The notes: generated by a model not told the origin, from the letters alone. Numbered from the stretch's first letter, positions 1 to 6,360 are shown. The stretch: 7,814 nucleotides of DNA from an uncultured Collinsella sp. (GCA_900555515.1 USLO01000079.1:1-7814); one strand, 5' to 3'. Made by a program: numbers and translations.

Positions 1-3000
1 GCAGCAGCGCAAAGCACCGCCGCGCCGGCAAGGTACGTCAGAGTGACGCCCGACATACCAGAAAGGGGCAAAGAGGTTGAGTAGGTGTTGGTGAAGGTGG
101 GGGCGGGGGTGGAGGTGTCGGTGAGGTCGTGGTCTTCGCTATTAGCGTCGGCAACCCACTTGCCATCGGAACCAACAGTTCCCTTCCTGTAGGTCACCGC
201 ACATTTGATCTTTCCTTCTTTTGTGCAATCCGTTGCCACAACCGTGAACCTATAGACCGACTGATCAAACTTGTAATGCGGATAGGTCGAGCTTTCGCCC
301 TTCTCGCGCACATAGTACGTGAAGGTCTTGGAACCATTTTTAAGGTCCGTGAGCTCATAGCTCTTCGGCTTGAAATTGACCGTGCTCGTCGCATTACCGT
401 TTTTGTCAGTTTTGACATTCGCAGGATCAGGATTAATTGTTACCATTTCCGGTTTGTTGAAGTTCGGATCGTCCTCGTTCGCGAGTTCGAATGAGAACGC
501 CTTCATCTCGCCACCATCAACCTTCTTGGTCACCTGAGGCGTCCAAGAGCCCTTGGGTTTGTATGCATTAGTAAAGGTCTTGTCGGTGTTGCCATCGGTG
601 ATCTTAATGGAGACATCGCTACCGTTGTTCGGAGTAAACGTTTTCGCCTCATTATTTTTGAGATTAGTAACCCTTACATTCGTAACTAAATAGTAGATGT
701 AATCAATATTCAGCACCGGCCGCTTTTCGGTTGTAGTTGTAAGCTCAATCTTGTAGATGGTCTGGTCGTAGTCCACGCCAGGGACGCGATCCGCAACGTT
801 GCCGGGGTCCTCAACGAGGTAGTAGACGTTCGCACCAGCGGAGTGGACCCTGCCCAAATCAAAGACAAAGTTACCTCCAGCGTCGTTCGTGGCCCCATCG
901 TCATCGCCAACTATTGAACAGCCATTGAGCTGCAATTTGCCATCATCATTATTATTAAAGCTAGGGACACCACCGCTCTCGCCCGGCTCCAAGAGTTGGA
1001 ACCTGAATTTTCCCGCATCATCCGCAGTAAGCGCGCGGCCTTCCAGCGCCTTAGTGCCGTTGAGCTTCATCTTGGGATACACGCTCACCCGCGTGGTGGA
1101 GCCAGCGATTACGTCGCCGTTGGTCATGATGCCGCCACCGTGAATGTTGGATCTGTTGCCCGTGATGAAGAGGGACGCAGCCGCGGTAGCAGCATCCATA
1201 TCTTCCTTAATCGGCTCAGATTTAAGGCCAATCATGTACTTAGCTTGGGCGCCCTCATACTTGCCGATAGACGTTGGTGTTTTGTCGATCGTGCCCGACC
1301 AGTTAGCAGCTCCGCCACCAAGCATTTGTCCAGTTACGGCAGCGATATACGGATTGTTTTCCGAATTGGAAGAATCGTGAATTAAGAAAAGGTCCTCATG
1401 GCCGGCGTTTATAAAAGCTTCGGTTATTTCGCCGCCCTTATCATCCTTCTCATCGAAATCCCAGTCCTCGCTCTTCCCATTACTGCCGCCCGATCGATTT
1501 TCACCTTTATCGTCAGAATTACCGAAAATCGCGATGCCATCGGTATCGGTAATGGCAGTCTTACCAGTCGGGCAAGCGGCAAACCCGCCGCCAAAGCCTC
1601 TGGCATGATTGTTAGTAATCAGAGCGTTAGAAATCCTGAGGCTTGCCGGCTGAACGCTGTTGTCGCCGCTTCCCTGGACGAACACGCCGCCGCCACCCCA
1701 GTCATTGGATGTATTAGTCGTATTGTTCGTGATATAAGCGTGTGAATCAGCGTGCGAATCAATCGGCACTTCAAACACGCTCTCGGTAGGCGCAGCGATA
1801 CGGATACCGCCACCCTCTGAGTTTTGCGCCACATTGCTGGCGATGATTCCACCAGAAAACTTAAACCCGGAAAGAGCTTGTTTCCAAGCGCCAGCATAAA
1901 CGCCGCCGCCAGCCTCGGCAGAGTAGTTGCCCGTGATGTAACCGCCTGCAATTGTGAGACTGCCGCCATTGAAAGCAGCAATGCCGCCACCACCGTGGCA
2001 ACCGTTACCCTTGTGACTTTCATCGTAGTGCTGATATTTGTTGTTAGTAATGTGACCATCCGTAATGGTCACATTAGAGTTCTCAGCACAAATTCCCGCG
2101 CCAAAACCGTTTTGATCATTATTTGTACCGTTACCGGAGATAATACCGCCAACCATGTTTACCGCAGAATTCCGGGCATAAACGCCGCCGCCACTGGGGG
2201 CATAGTTACCAGCGATTACGCCGTCAGAGATCACCAGGGTTGAGCCCTCATCCAGGGTTGAGCCCTCAACATGAATTCCAGCACCAGCACCATCGCGGCC
2301 CATAGAAGCGCCACAAACGTATCCGCCACTCATGTTGACAGAGCCGTTCTGGGCATAGATAAGGCCATCAACGTTGCAATTGTTCTTTTGAGTAAGCACG
2401 CCACCCTGAAGGTTAAACGTACAGCCCTCACCATCGAGTTTGATGAGACTCACTCTGTTGCTGCTGTTGCACGCCACGATGGCACCATAAATATTGACGC
2501 TATGTTTGAAAAGCGTCTCGGTTGTCTTGGTTATGTCTGCTGTACTCGGAGACGATTCGGTCACGTAGTAGGTAAGGCTAGACGGAATGCCATCGTTGTA
2601 AACAAACTCTGCTGCTTTACCATAATTGGCGGGATTTAAGTTCTGGCCCTGATCATTTAGCTCCTGGACTTTGATGACCTTTTCACTCGCTTTCTCAGGA
2701 TCTTTCTCAGAATCAGAATCCTTAATTAAATCCTTAATTGTAAGTGTCGCGCCACCGGTGATGTTAAACAGGGGCTGGCTCTGATTCGTATATTTAATCT
2801 TATGGCCGTTTAGATTCAGCGTGATATTGCTGCCGCTCTTATCGAGTTGGATTGTTGAGCTGCACTCAACATCCATCGTAAGGTCAAAGCTGGCTTGGCC
2901 ATTCTCTCCAACGGCCCTGAGCTTGCTGTCCAGGTCATTAGCACTAGCTATCTCATTAGCTGCCGTTTTGGTTTGCCCGCCTTCTGCAGCTGTCATTACG

Positions 3001-3362
3001 GCGTCGTCATTCGACGAGTCACCATCTTCGACCTGCAGCTCGTCCTCGAGCTGATCCTCAGTCTGGGTCTGCTCATCGCCATTTGAAGAGCCAGTCTCGT
3101 CGCCCTCGGTCTCGTCACTATTCTGGTTTTCGGTATCCCCGTTGTTGGTGTTATCTACATCAGTAGACTCACTTGAGGAACCCCCCCCCATCACAGTTTT
3201 CTCGGTAGAAACCATCTGATCATCGTTGGCAATGGCCTGCGAGATTGGAGGCATGACGAGCGACAGTACCAGGCTCAAAACGGAGGCTCCGCACAAAACG
3301 CCTGCCAGTACGCGACGCGTCGCTTTATTACTCTGCTTAGAATTGTCTGAATTCGCTTTCAT
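1..3362 (-). CDS. Sortase-anchored beta-helix surface protein with two pilin-type isopeptide domains (3' end missing)
   Basis: Likely a wall-anchored adhesin or stalk protein; ligand unknown. I translated it by hand as one uninterrupted frame of 1120 codons. Residues 1-45 form a signal peptide (Arg-Arg at 16-17, hydrophobic 18-37, AIA before Asn46). Residues about 57-125 are an acidic Ser/Glu/Asp-rich linker. Residues about 140-750 hold about nine GGG(I/V)-type turns alternating with GGxI(I/T)xGN, typical of a right-handed parallel beta-helix. Residues about 755-936 and 938-1095 resemble Spy0128/FctA pilin domains; candidate isopeptide triads are Lys771/Glu851/Asn932 and Lys946 or Lys947/Glu1020/Asn1092. 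LPLSG at 1098-1102 is followed by a hydrophobic stretch; the basic tail and stop lie beyond base 1. The ATG at 3362 has a strong ribosome binding site six bases away. Codon use is more AT-rich than in the moa genes, perhaps reflecting transfer. The fold assignment is by pattern only. Confidence 0.88.
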   Translation of the reverse strand, partial: MKANSDNSKQSNKATRRVLAGVLCGASVLSLVLSLVMPPISQAIANDDQMVSTEKTVMGGGSSSESTDVDNTNNGDTENQNSDETEGDETGSSNGDEQTQTEDQLEDELQVEDGDSSNDDAVMTAAEGGQTKTAANEIASANDLDSKLRAVGENGQASFDLTMDVECSSTIQLDKSGSNITLNLNGHKIKYTNQSQPLFNITGGATLTIKDLIKDSDSEKDPEKASEKVIKVQELNDQGQNLNPANYGKAAEFVYNDGIPSSLTYYVTESSPSTADITKTTETLFKHSVNIYGAIVACNSSNRVSLIKLDGEGCTFNLQGGVLTQKNNCNVDGLIYAQNGSVNMSGGYVCGASMGRDGAGAGIHVEGSTLDEGSTLVISDGVIAGNYAPSGGGVYARNSAVNMVGGIISGNGTNNDQNGFGAGICAENSNVTITDGHITNNKYQHYDESHKGNGCHGGGGIAAFNGGSLTIAGGYITGNYSAEAGGGVYAGAWKQALSGFKFSGGIIASNVAQNSEGGGIRIAAPTESVFEVPIDSHADSHAYITNNTTNTSNDWGGGGVFVQGSGDNSVQPASLRISNALITNNHARGFGGGFAACPTGKTAITDTDGIAIFGNSDDKGENRSGGSNGKSEDWDFDEKDDKGGEITEAFINAGHEDLFLIHDSSNSENNPYIAAVTGQMLGGGAANWSGTIDKTPTSIGKYEGAQAKYMIGLKSEPIKEDMDAATAAASLFITGNRSNIHGGGIMTNGDVIAGSTTRVSVYPKMKLNGTKALEGRALTADDAGKFRFQLLEPGESGGVPSFNNNDDGKLQLNGCSIVGDDDGATNDAGGNFVFDLGRVHSAGANVYYLVEDPGNVADRVPGVDYDQTIYKIELTTTTEKRPVLNIDYIYYLVTNVRVTNLKNNEAKTFTPNNGSDVSIKITDGNTDKTFTNAYKPKGSWTPQVTKKVDGGEMKAFSFELANEDDPNFNKPEMVTINPDPANVKTDKNGNATSTVNFKPKSYELTDLKNGSKTFTYYVREKGESSTYPHYKFDQSVYRFTVVATDCTKEGKIKCAVTYRKGTVGSDGKWVADANSEDHDLTDTSTPAPTFTNTYSTSLPLSGMSGVTLTYLAGAAVLCAA
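2234..2268. repeat. Two-unit tandem repeat, 18-base period, in the surface gene
   Basis: A 17-base unit occurs at 2234-2250 and again, identical, at 2252-2268. In the protein it gives EGSTLD followed by EGSTLV between two beta-helix turns. The period is a multiple of three, so the frame is kept. This looks like a recent in-frame duplication. Confidence 0.8.
3181..3189. repeat. Homopolymeric tract, nine C (nine G in the sense strand of the surface gene)
   Basis: Nine identical bases lie inside the surface gene and encode Gly59-Gly61 after Met58, just past the signal peptide. The frame is open with exactly nine G. A gain or loss of one base would shift the frame near residue 60 and abolish the anchored protein. 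Tracts like this mediate slipped-strand phase variation in other bacterial surface genes; here that is an inference. Confidence 0.8.
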
Positions 3363-3368
3363 CGATGT

Positions 3369-3377
3369 CTCCTCCCC
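3369..3377 (-). promoter_or_regulatory. Ribosome binding site of the surface gene
   Basis: The minus strand reads GGGGAGGAG six bases before the ATG at 3362. It is nearly a full match to the 16S anti-Shine-Dalgarno region and fixes the start codon. Confidence 0.85.
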
Positions 3378-3452
3378 AAGAGACCGCGATCTTGCTCTTT
3401 CACTATCAAACGTATCTGCGCAATCTGTAATTGCGCACGCTTAGTAATGCAT

Positions 3453-3482
3453 ATTGTAGCGATTGTTTGAACATCTGAGCAA
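3453..3482 (-). promoter_or_regulatory. Probable promoter of the surface gene
   Basis: On the minus strand TACAAT (3453-3458, five of six matches to the -10 consensus) lies 18 bases downstream of TTGCTC (3477-3482, a weak -35). Transcription would start near 3446 and leave a leader of about 85 bases. The -35 element overlaps one arm of the inverted repeat 3473-3535, so a regulator could act there. Confidence 0.4.
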
Positions 3483-3535
3483 GAAAACCAGTAGTTTTGT
3501 AGCGAATTCTCAATTCTCTTGACATTTGCTCAGAT
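3473..3535. repeat. Inverted repeat at the surface-gene promoter
   Basis: ATCTGAGCAA at 3473-3482 and its exact reverse complement at 3526-3535 are separated by 43 bases. A further TTGCTCA occurs at 3630-3636. A looser pair lies nearby: ACCAGTAG and TAGCGAATT about 3488-3508, with their complements near 3548-3577. The arms could be operator half-sites or the ends of a small invertible segment. The sequence does not decide which. Confidence 0.5.
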
Positions 3536-3823
3536 TTACCTTTGTTTATTCGCTATCTATTTTTTGTTTCTACTGGTATTTTAGACGCCCATCATTTTTT
3601 AATGGCATTAGATTTATTTGCACAACATTTTGCTCAAGAGTAAACATCCTGTGAACAGTCGAAAATCGACCGTGAGCGGTAGGTCATTTACCGAGAGAAA
3701 TATCCTACCAAACTGATGAGAATATCTTTAACCCATCGGTGGTTAGAAGCGTGATGTTCAGACAACGTTATTTGTGTTTTCGCGCAGATTTTCGGTATCA
3801 ATTCGCCCAAATCGCCTGAGGCT

Positions 3824-3853
3824 ACCGCAAAAGGTGCCTGTCCCCTTTGCGGT
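3824..3853. repeat. Short palindromic repeat, copy 1 (ACCGCAAA stem)
   Basis: Arms 3824-3834 and 3843-3853 pair at ten of eleven positions around the loop TGCCTGTC. It lies 16 bases past the stop codon of the HAD phosphatase gene, so it may act as its transcription end or protect the mRNA 3' end, but no T-run follows on the minus strand. The loop core CTGTCC and the A/T-rich inner stem are shared with the hairpins at 4785, 4971 and 5022, while the outer stem bases differ. Confidence 0.75.
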
Positions 3854-3869
3854 GGTTCTCCCCCCGGCG

Positions 3870-4691
3870 TTATAGCAGATGTTCCTCGATAAAGATCGCG
3901 ATGCCGTCTTTGTCGTTGCTCGCGGTTACAAAATCGGCGGCGGCACGGGTGGCATCGCTGCCATTTGCCATGGCCACGCCCACGCCGGCGTCAGCCACCA
4001 TGCAGGTGTCGTTGTCCGCATCGCCAAACACGCAGATGTCCTGGAGCTCCATGTCGTTGAGCTCCGCCACGCGCACAAGGCCGCGCGTCTTGGACACGCG
4101 CGGATCCATGAACTCGTAGAGCCGCTGCGTGGTTTGCAGAGCCGCCGCCTTAACAGTGTCATCGGCAAACGTCGATGCTCGCTCGATGACCTGCGGCATC
4201 ACCTCGGGCGCCATGGTAAACATCACCTTGGGCTGCGGCTCGCGTAAGAACTCGGCAAAATCGACCACCTGATAGGGCACGCCATCGACGCGCGACAGGT
4301 GCTCGACGCACGCGTTGCTCTCGGGCACGTAGAACACGCCGTCTCGGGGGCAGACGGGCGTTGCCGGAAGGTCCGCCATGTGCTCGCAGATACGCGCGAC
4401 GGTCTCACCCGGCAGCGGATAGCTCAGCTCGTTGATGTCGTGCGCGCGGTCGATGACCTCAGCGCCGCCGCAGCCCACCATCACGTCCACCAGGCCTTCG
4501 ATGCCCCAGAGCTTGTACATGGCCTCGGTCGCGTGGGCGTCGCGCCCGGTGCACAGGCCAAAGAGCACGCCGCGCTCGCGCAGGGCGCGGATCGCCGCCA
4601 CGGTGCGCGGGGACACCGTGTGCTGGCTCGTGAGCAGCGTGCCGTCGATATCGCAGAACACGACTTTGATGTGGCTAAAGGTGGTGTCCAT
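3870..4691 (-). CDS. Cof-type HAD-superfamily phosphatase (IIB cap)
   Basis: A 273-residue cytoplasmic hydrolase, the usual length for the Cof family, which removes phosphate from small substrates such as sugar phosphates or phosphorylated cofactors; the substrate cannot be read from sequence. HAD motif I is DIDGT (nucleophile Asp14, acid/base Asp16), motif II is Thr48 in LCTGR, motif III is probably the Lys in VSKTRG, and motif IV is GDADND at 223-228, which binds magnesium. The region between about 85 and 190 fits a C2-type cap. I chose the ATG at 4691, which puts motif I about 14 residues from the N-terminus as is normal; GAAAGG five bases upstream is a modest ribosome binding site. The open frame runs on to 4859, but that part lies in repeat DNA. 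It is separated from the moa operon by repeats and a terminator-like hairpin, so it is probably transcribed on its own. Confidence 0.9.
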   Translation of the reverse strand: MDTTFSHIKVVFCDIDGTLLTSQHTVSPRTVAAIRALRERGVLFGLCTGRDAHATEAMYKLWGIEGLVDVMVGCGGAEVIDRAHDINELSYPLPGETVARICEHMADLPATPVCPRDGVFYVPESNACVEHLSRVDGVPYQVVDFAEFLREPQPKVMFTMAPEVMPQVIERASTFADDTVKAAALQTTQRLYEFMDPRVSKTRGLVRVAELNDMELQDICVFGDADNDTCMVADAGVGVAMANGSDATRAAADFVTASNDKDGIAIFIEEHLL

Positions 4692-4746
4692 GGGGGCCTT
4701 TCTGGGTTGTGCGGCGGTGTGGGGTGTATTCGTGAACGGCGTACAT

Positions 4747-4752
4747 GGTATA
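4747..4752 (-). promoter_or_regulatory. Possible extended -10 element for the HAD phosphatase gene
   Basis: The minus strand reads TGG then TATACC, resembling an extended -10 (TGnTATAAT), about 55 bases before the ATG at 4691. It sits in the palindrome GGTATACC and has no convincing -35, so it could also be an operator or chance. Confidence 0.25.
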
Positions 4753-4784
4753 CCAAGGCGCACACGGGACGCTTTGGTGCAAAA

Positions 4785-4817
4785 CCACCACAAAGGTGCC
4801 TGGCCCCTTTGTGGTGG
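4785..4817. repeat. Short palindromic repeat, copy 2 (CCACCACAAAGG stem)
   Basis: Perfect 12-base arms at 4785-4796 and 4806-4817 enclose the loop TGCCTGGCC. It is almost identical to the copy at 4971-5003 and shares its loop core and inner stem with 3824-3853. No T-run follows on either strand, so a simple terminator role is unlikely. Confidence 0.85.
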
Positions 4818-4849
4818 CCGGACCCGCAGGGTGGCCTGGCCCGGGGCGC

Positions 4850-4914
4850 AAACCATCACAACATTCGACGTTTTTCGGCAAAATCGCGATTTTCATCGAA
4901 TGTTGTGATGGTTT
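4850..4914 (+). repeat. Long palindromic repeat, copy A
   Basis: Arms of 19 bases at 4850-4868 and 4896-4914 are perfect complements; the core arm is ACCATCACAACATTCGA. They enclose a 27-base loop containing the palindrome AAAATCGCGATTTT (4880-4893). A second copy lies at 7550-7614 in the reverse orientation with identical 17-base core arms and 20 of 27 loop bases the same. It codes for nothing and has no transposase nearby, so it fits a REP-like or miniature non-autonomous element. Confidence 0.88.
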
Positions 4915-4970
4915 TTACTGCCTTGCGGCACGATCCAAGTGCCAGCGGCCAAACAGCAGCAGCGCAAAAA

Positions 4971-5003
4971 CCACCACAAAGGTGTCTGGCCCCTTTGTGG
5001 TGG
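4971..5003. repeat. Short palindromic repeat, copy 3 (CCACCACAAAGG stem)
   Basis: Perfect 12-base arms at 4971-4982 and 4992-5003 enclose the loop TGTCTGGCC. It differs from the copy at 4785-4817 by one base in the loop. The two copies flank the long palindrome at 4850-4914 in direct orientation. Confidence 0.85.
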
Positions 5004-5021
5004 ATGTGACGTTTGACCAGA

Positions 5022-5064
5022 TAAAACCTGCCAAAATAAACCTGTCCCTTTTTGGCAGGTTTTA
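5022..5064 (-). terminator. Terminator-like hairpin at the end of the moa operon
   Basis: Arms of 15 bases at 5022-5036 and 5050-5064 are perfect complements around the loop TAAACCTGTCCCT. A GC core (CCTGCC/GGCAGG) is flanked by A and T runs on both sides, so either strand could form an intrinsic terminator with a short U-tract. The right arm includes the TAA stop codon of the MoaC-MobB gene (5062-5064). The loop shares CCTGTCC with the short palindromes at 3824, 4785 and 4971, suggesting a diverged member of that family used as a terminator. Confidence 0.65.
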
Positions 5065-6360
5065 GGCCAGATGATCTTGGATGAGGTCGCAGATGGCTCG
5101 GGCGTCGTTGATGTTGATGGCTCGGGTCGCAAAGCCGGCGTCGAAGGCCTGACGCGCCAGGGCCTCATTGCAGGCAAGGGCCAGCGTGTGACCGTCGACC
5201 AGGTCGAGCGAGCTCTTGCCGCGCAGACGGTCGACACCGGAGCGCGCGACGACGATGTTGTCGAAGCCCTCGGTCTTGTAGCCCTCGATGATCACCACGT
5301 CGACATCGTTGTAACGCGACAGCAGCTCGCGCGCGGGCATCTCGTCCTCCTCGCGCGTGTCGGCGTACTCCGCCCAGCGCGTGGCACAGATGAGGCCCAC
5401 GTGCTTGGATCCGGCCTGGTGATGGCGCCAGGTGTCCTTAGCGGGCACGTCGATATCAAAGCCGTGATGCCCATGATGCTTGAGAGAGCCCACGCGCAGG
5501 CCGCGACGGGTGAGCTCGGCGATAACCTTCTCGACGAGCGTTGTCTTGCCCGAGTTTTGGTAGCCGATAAACGCGATTGCGGGGACAGCCGGAGTGGGAG
5601 CTGCGGGCGCGACGGCGACGGGCGCGCTCGCGGGCGCGACACCGTCAGCGGCCACGGCCTCAACAGCAGCGGTCTGACGCTCTGCGCGATTCCACACGCC
5701 CGAGCGGCCGCCCTCCTTGTGCAACAGGCGCACGTCGACGATCTCCATGCCGCGATCGACGGCCTTGCACATGTCGTAGATGGTCAGACACGCGGCACTC
5801 GCGCCGGTCAACGCCTCCATCTCGATACCCGTCTTGCCCGTCACGCCGGCCGTAACCAGCACGTGAAAGCCAACCTGCCCGTCCGCGCGCGCCGGCGCCC
5901 AGCCCTCGGGCACGTCATCGACAGGCGTCCCCGCCGGAGCGATGGGCGCAATATCGCACTTGCTCTTGGTAATGAGCAACGGATGGCACATGGGGATAAT
6001 GTCGCTCGTACGCTTGATGGCCATAATGCCCGCCACGCGCGCGCAGGCGAGCACATCGCCCTTTTTGGCGCGGTCCTGCAGCACCATGGCCTGCGTCTCG
6101 GGATGCATGAGGATGGTGCCCTCGGCGATGGCGATGCGATGGGTCTCGGCCTTGTCGGACACGTCGACCATGCGTACCTCGCCCTTGGCGTCCACGTGCG
6201 TCAGCTCGTCGCGGCGGGCGTCGCGGGCGGGCTCGGCGGCAGCGCTGGCAGTCGGTTGCGCGCCTGTAACGGCATCGCTGGCCGCAGCCGTGACTTTGTG
6301 GGCAGACATCGCGGCCCTGCGAGCGGCCTTGGTGGCATCGGCGTACCTGCTCTTGGCCAT
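5062..6360 (-). CDS. MoaC-MobB fusion: cyclic pyranopterin monophosphate synthase plus MGD-synthesis GTP-binding adaptor
   Basis: A 432-residue cytoplasmic protein for molybdenum-cofactor synthesis. Residues 1-52 are a basic, Ala-rich extension. The MoaC domain (about 53-228) converts the MoaA product to cyclic pyranopterin monophosphate; it starts LTHVDAKGEVRMVDVS and keeps the residues matching the E. coli active site: Lys100 (KKGD), His126 (MCHPL), Glu180 and Glu182 (GIEMEAL), Asp196 and Lys199 (IYDMCKAV). It has a Pro/Ala-rich insertion near 139-162. An Ala/Pro/Val linker (about 229-260) leads to a MobB domain (261-432) with a P-loop at 266-274 (GYQNSGKTT), SLKHHGH and VVIIEGYK. MobB binds GTP and aids addition of the nucleotide to molybdopterin. 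The ATG at 6360 is four bases past the moaA stop, with GGAGG eight bases upstream inside the end of moaA, so translation is coupled. Each domain is complete, so this is a real fusion, not a frameshift. Confidence 0.93.
   Translation of the reverse strand: MAKSRYADATKAARRAAMSAHKVTAAASDAVTGAQPTASAAAEPARDARRDELTHVDAKGEVRMVDVSDKAETHRIAIAEGTILMHPETQAMVLQDRAKKGDVLACARVAGIMAIKRTSDIIPMCHPLLITKSKCDIAPIAPAGTPVDDVPEGWAPARADGQVGFHVLVTAGVTGKTGIEMEALTGASAACLTIYDMCKAVDRGMEIVDVRLLHKEGGRSGVWNRAERQTAAVEAVAADGVAPASAPVAVAPAAPTPAVPAIAFIGYQNSGKTTLVEKVIAELTRRGLRVGSLKHHGHHGFDIDVPAKDTWRHHQAGSKHVGLICATRWAEYADTREEDEMPARELLSRYNDVDVVIIEGYKTEGFDNIVVARSGVDRLRGKSSLDLVDGHTLALACNEALARQAFDAGFATRAININDARAICDLIQDHLA

Larger units (their letters stand above)
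3363..3869. other. AT-rich intergenic region between the HAD phosphatase and the surface gene
   Basis: This 507-base gap holds the surface-gene promoter and leader on the left and a short hairpin repeat at 3824-3853 on the right. Between about 3540 and 3820 I see no gene with a ribosome binding site. Minor inverted repeats are present: GTCGA/TCGAC at 3658-3670, and GGTAGG at 3678-3683 with CCTACC at 3704-3709. Base composition is clearly more AT-rich than in the genes to the right, as is common for long regulatory regions of acquired surface genes. Confidence 0.6.
4692..5061. other. Repeat-dense intergenic region between the moa operon and the HAD phosphatase gene
   Basis: This 370-base gap has no credible gene. 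It carries two near-identical short hairpins (4785-4817 and 4971-5003), one long palindrome (4850-4914) and most of a terminator-like hairpin (5022-5064). Only the roughly 90 bases next to the phosphatase gene remain for its promoter. Open frames crossing the region are the product of repeat and GC-rich sequence. Confidence 0.7.

Noticed and set aside
3519..3550. TTGACA on the plus strand as a promoter
   Set aside because: A perfect -35 hexamer is present, but no fitting -10 lies 16-18 bases away and no plus-strand gene follows.
3754..3819. Possible 21-codon plus-strand peptide
   Set aside because: ATG to TGA is open, but there is no ribosome binding site and no promoter, and a frame this short is expected by chance.
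4692..4859. Upstream extension of the HAD phosphatase frame
   Set aside because: The extra 56 residues translate repeat DNA, have no family counterpart, and would displace motif I from its usual N-terminal place.
4299..5009. Plus-strand open frame across the HAD gene and the repeat region
   Set aside because: Half is antisense to the HAD gene and half translates the palindromes. There is no motif, and the product repeats where the hairpins repeat.
4785..5064. CRISPR array
   Set aside because: The repeats are palindromes of two types at irregular distances. There are no unique spacers of constant length and no cas genes.
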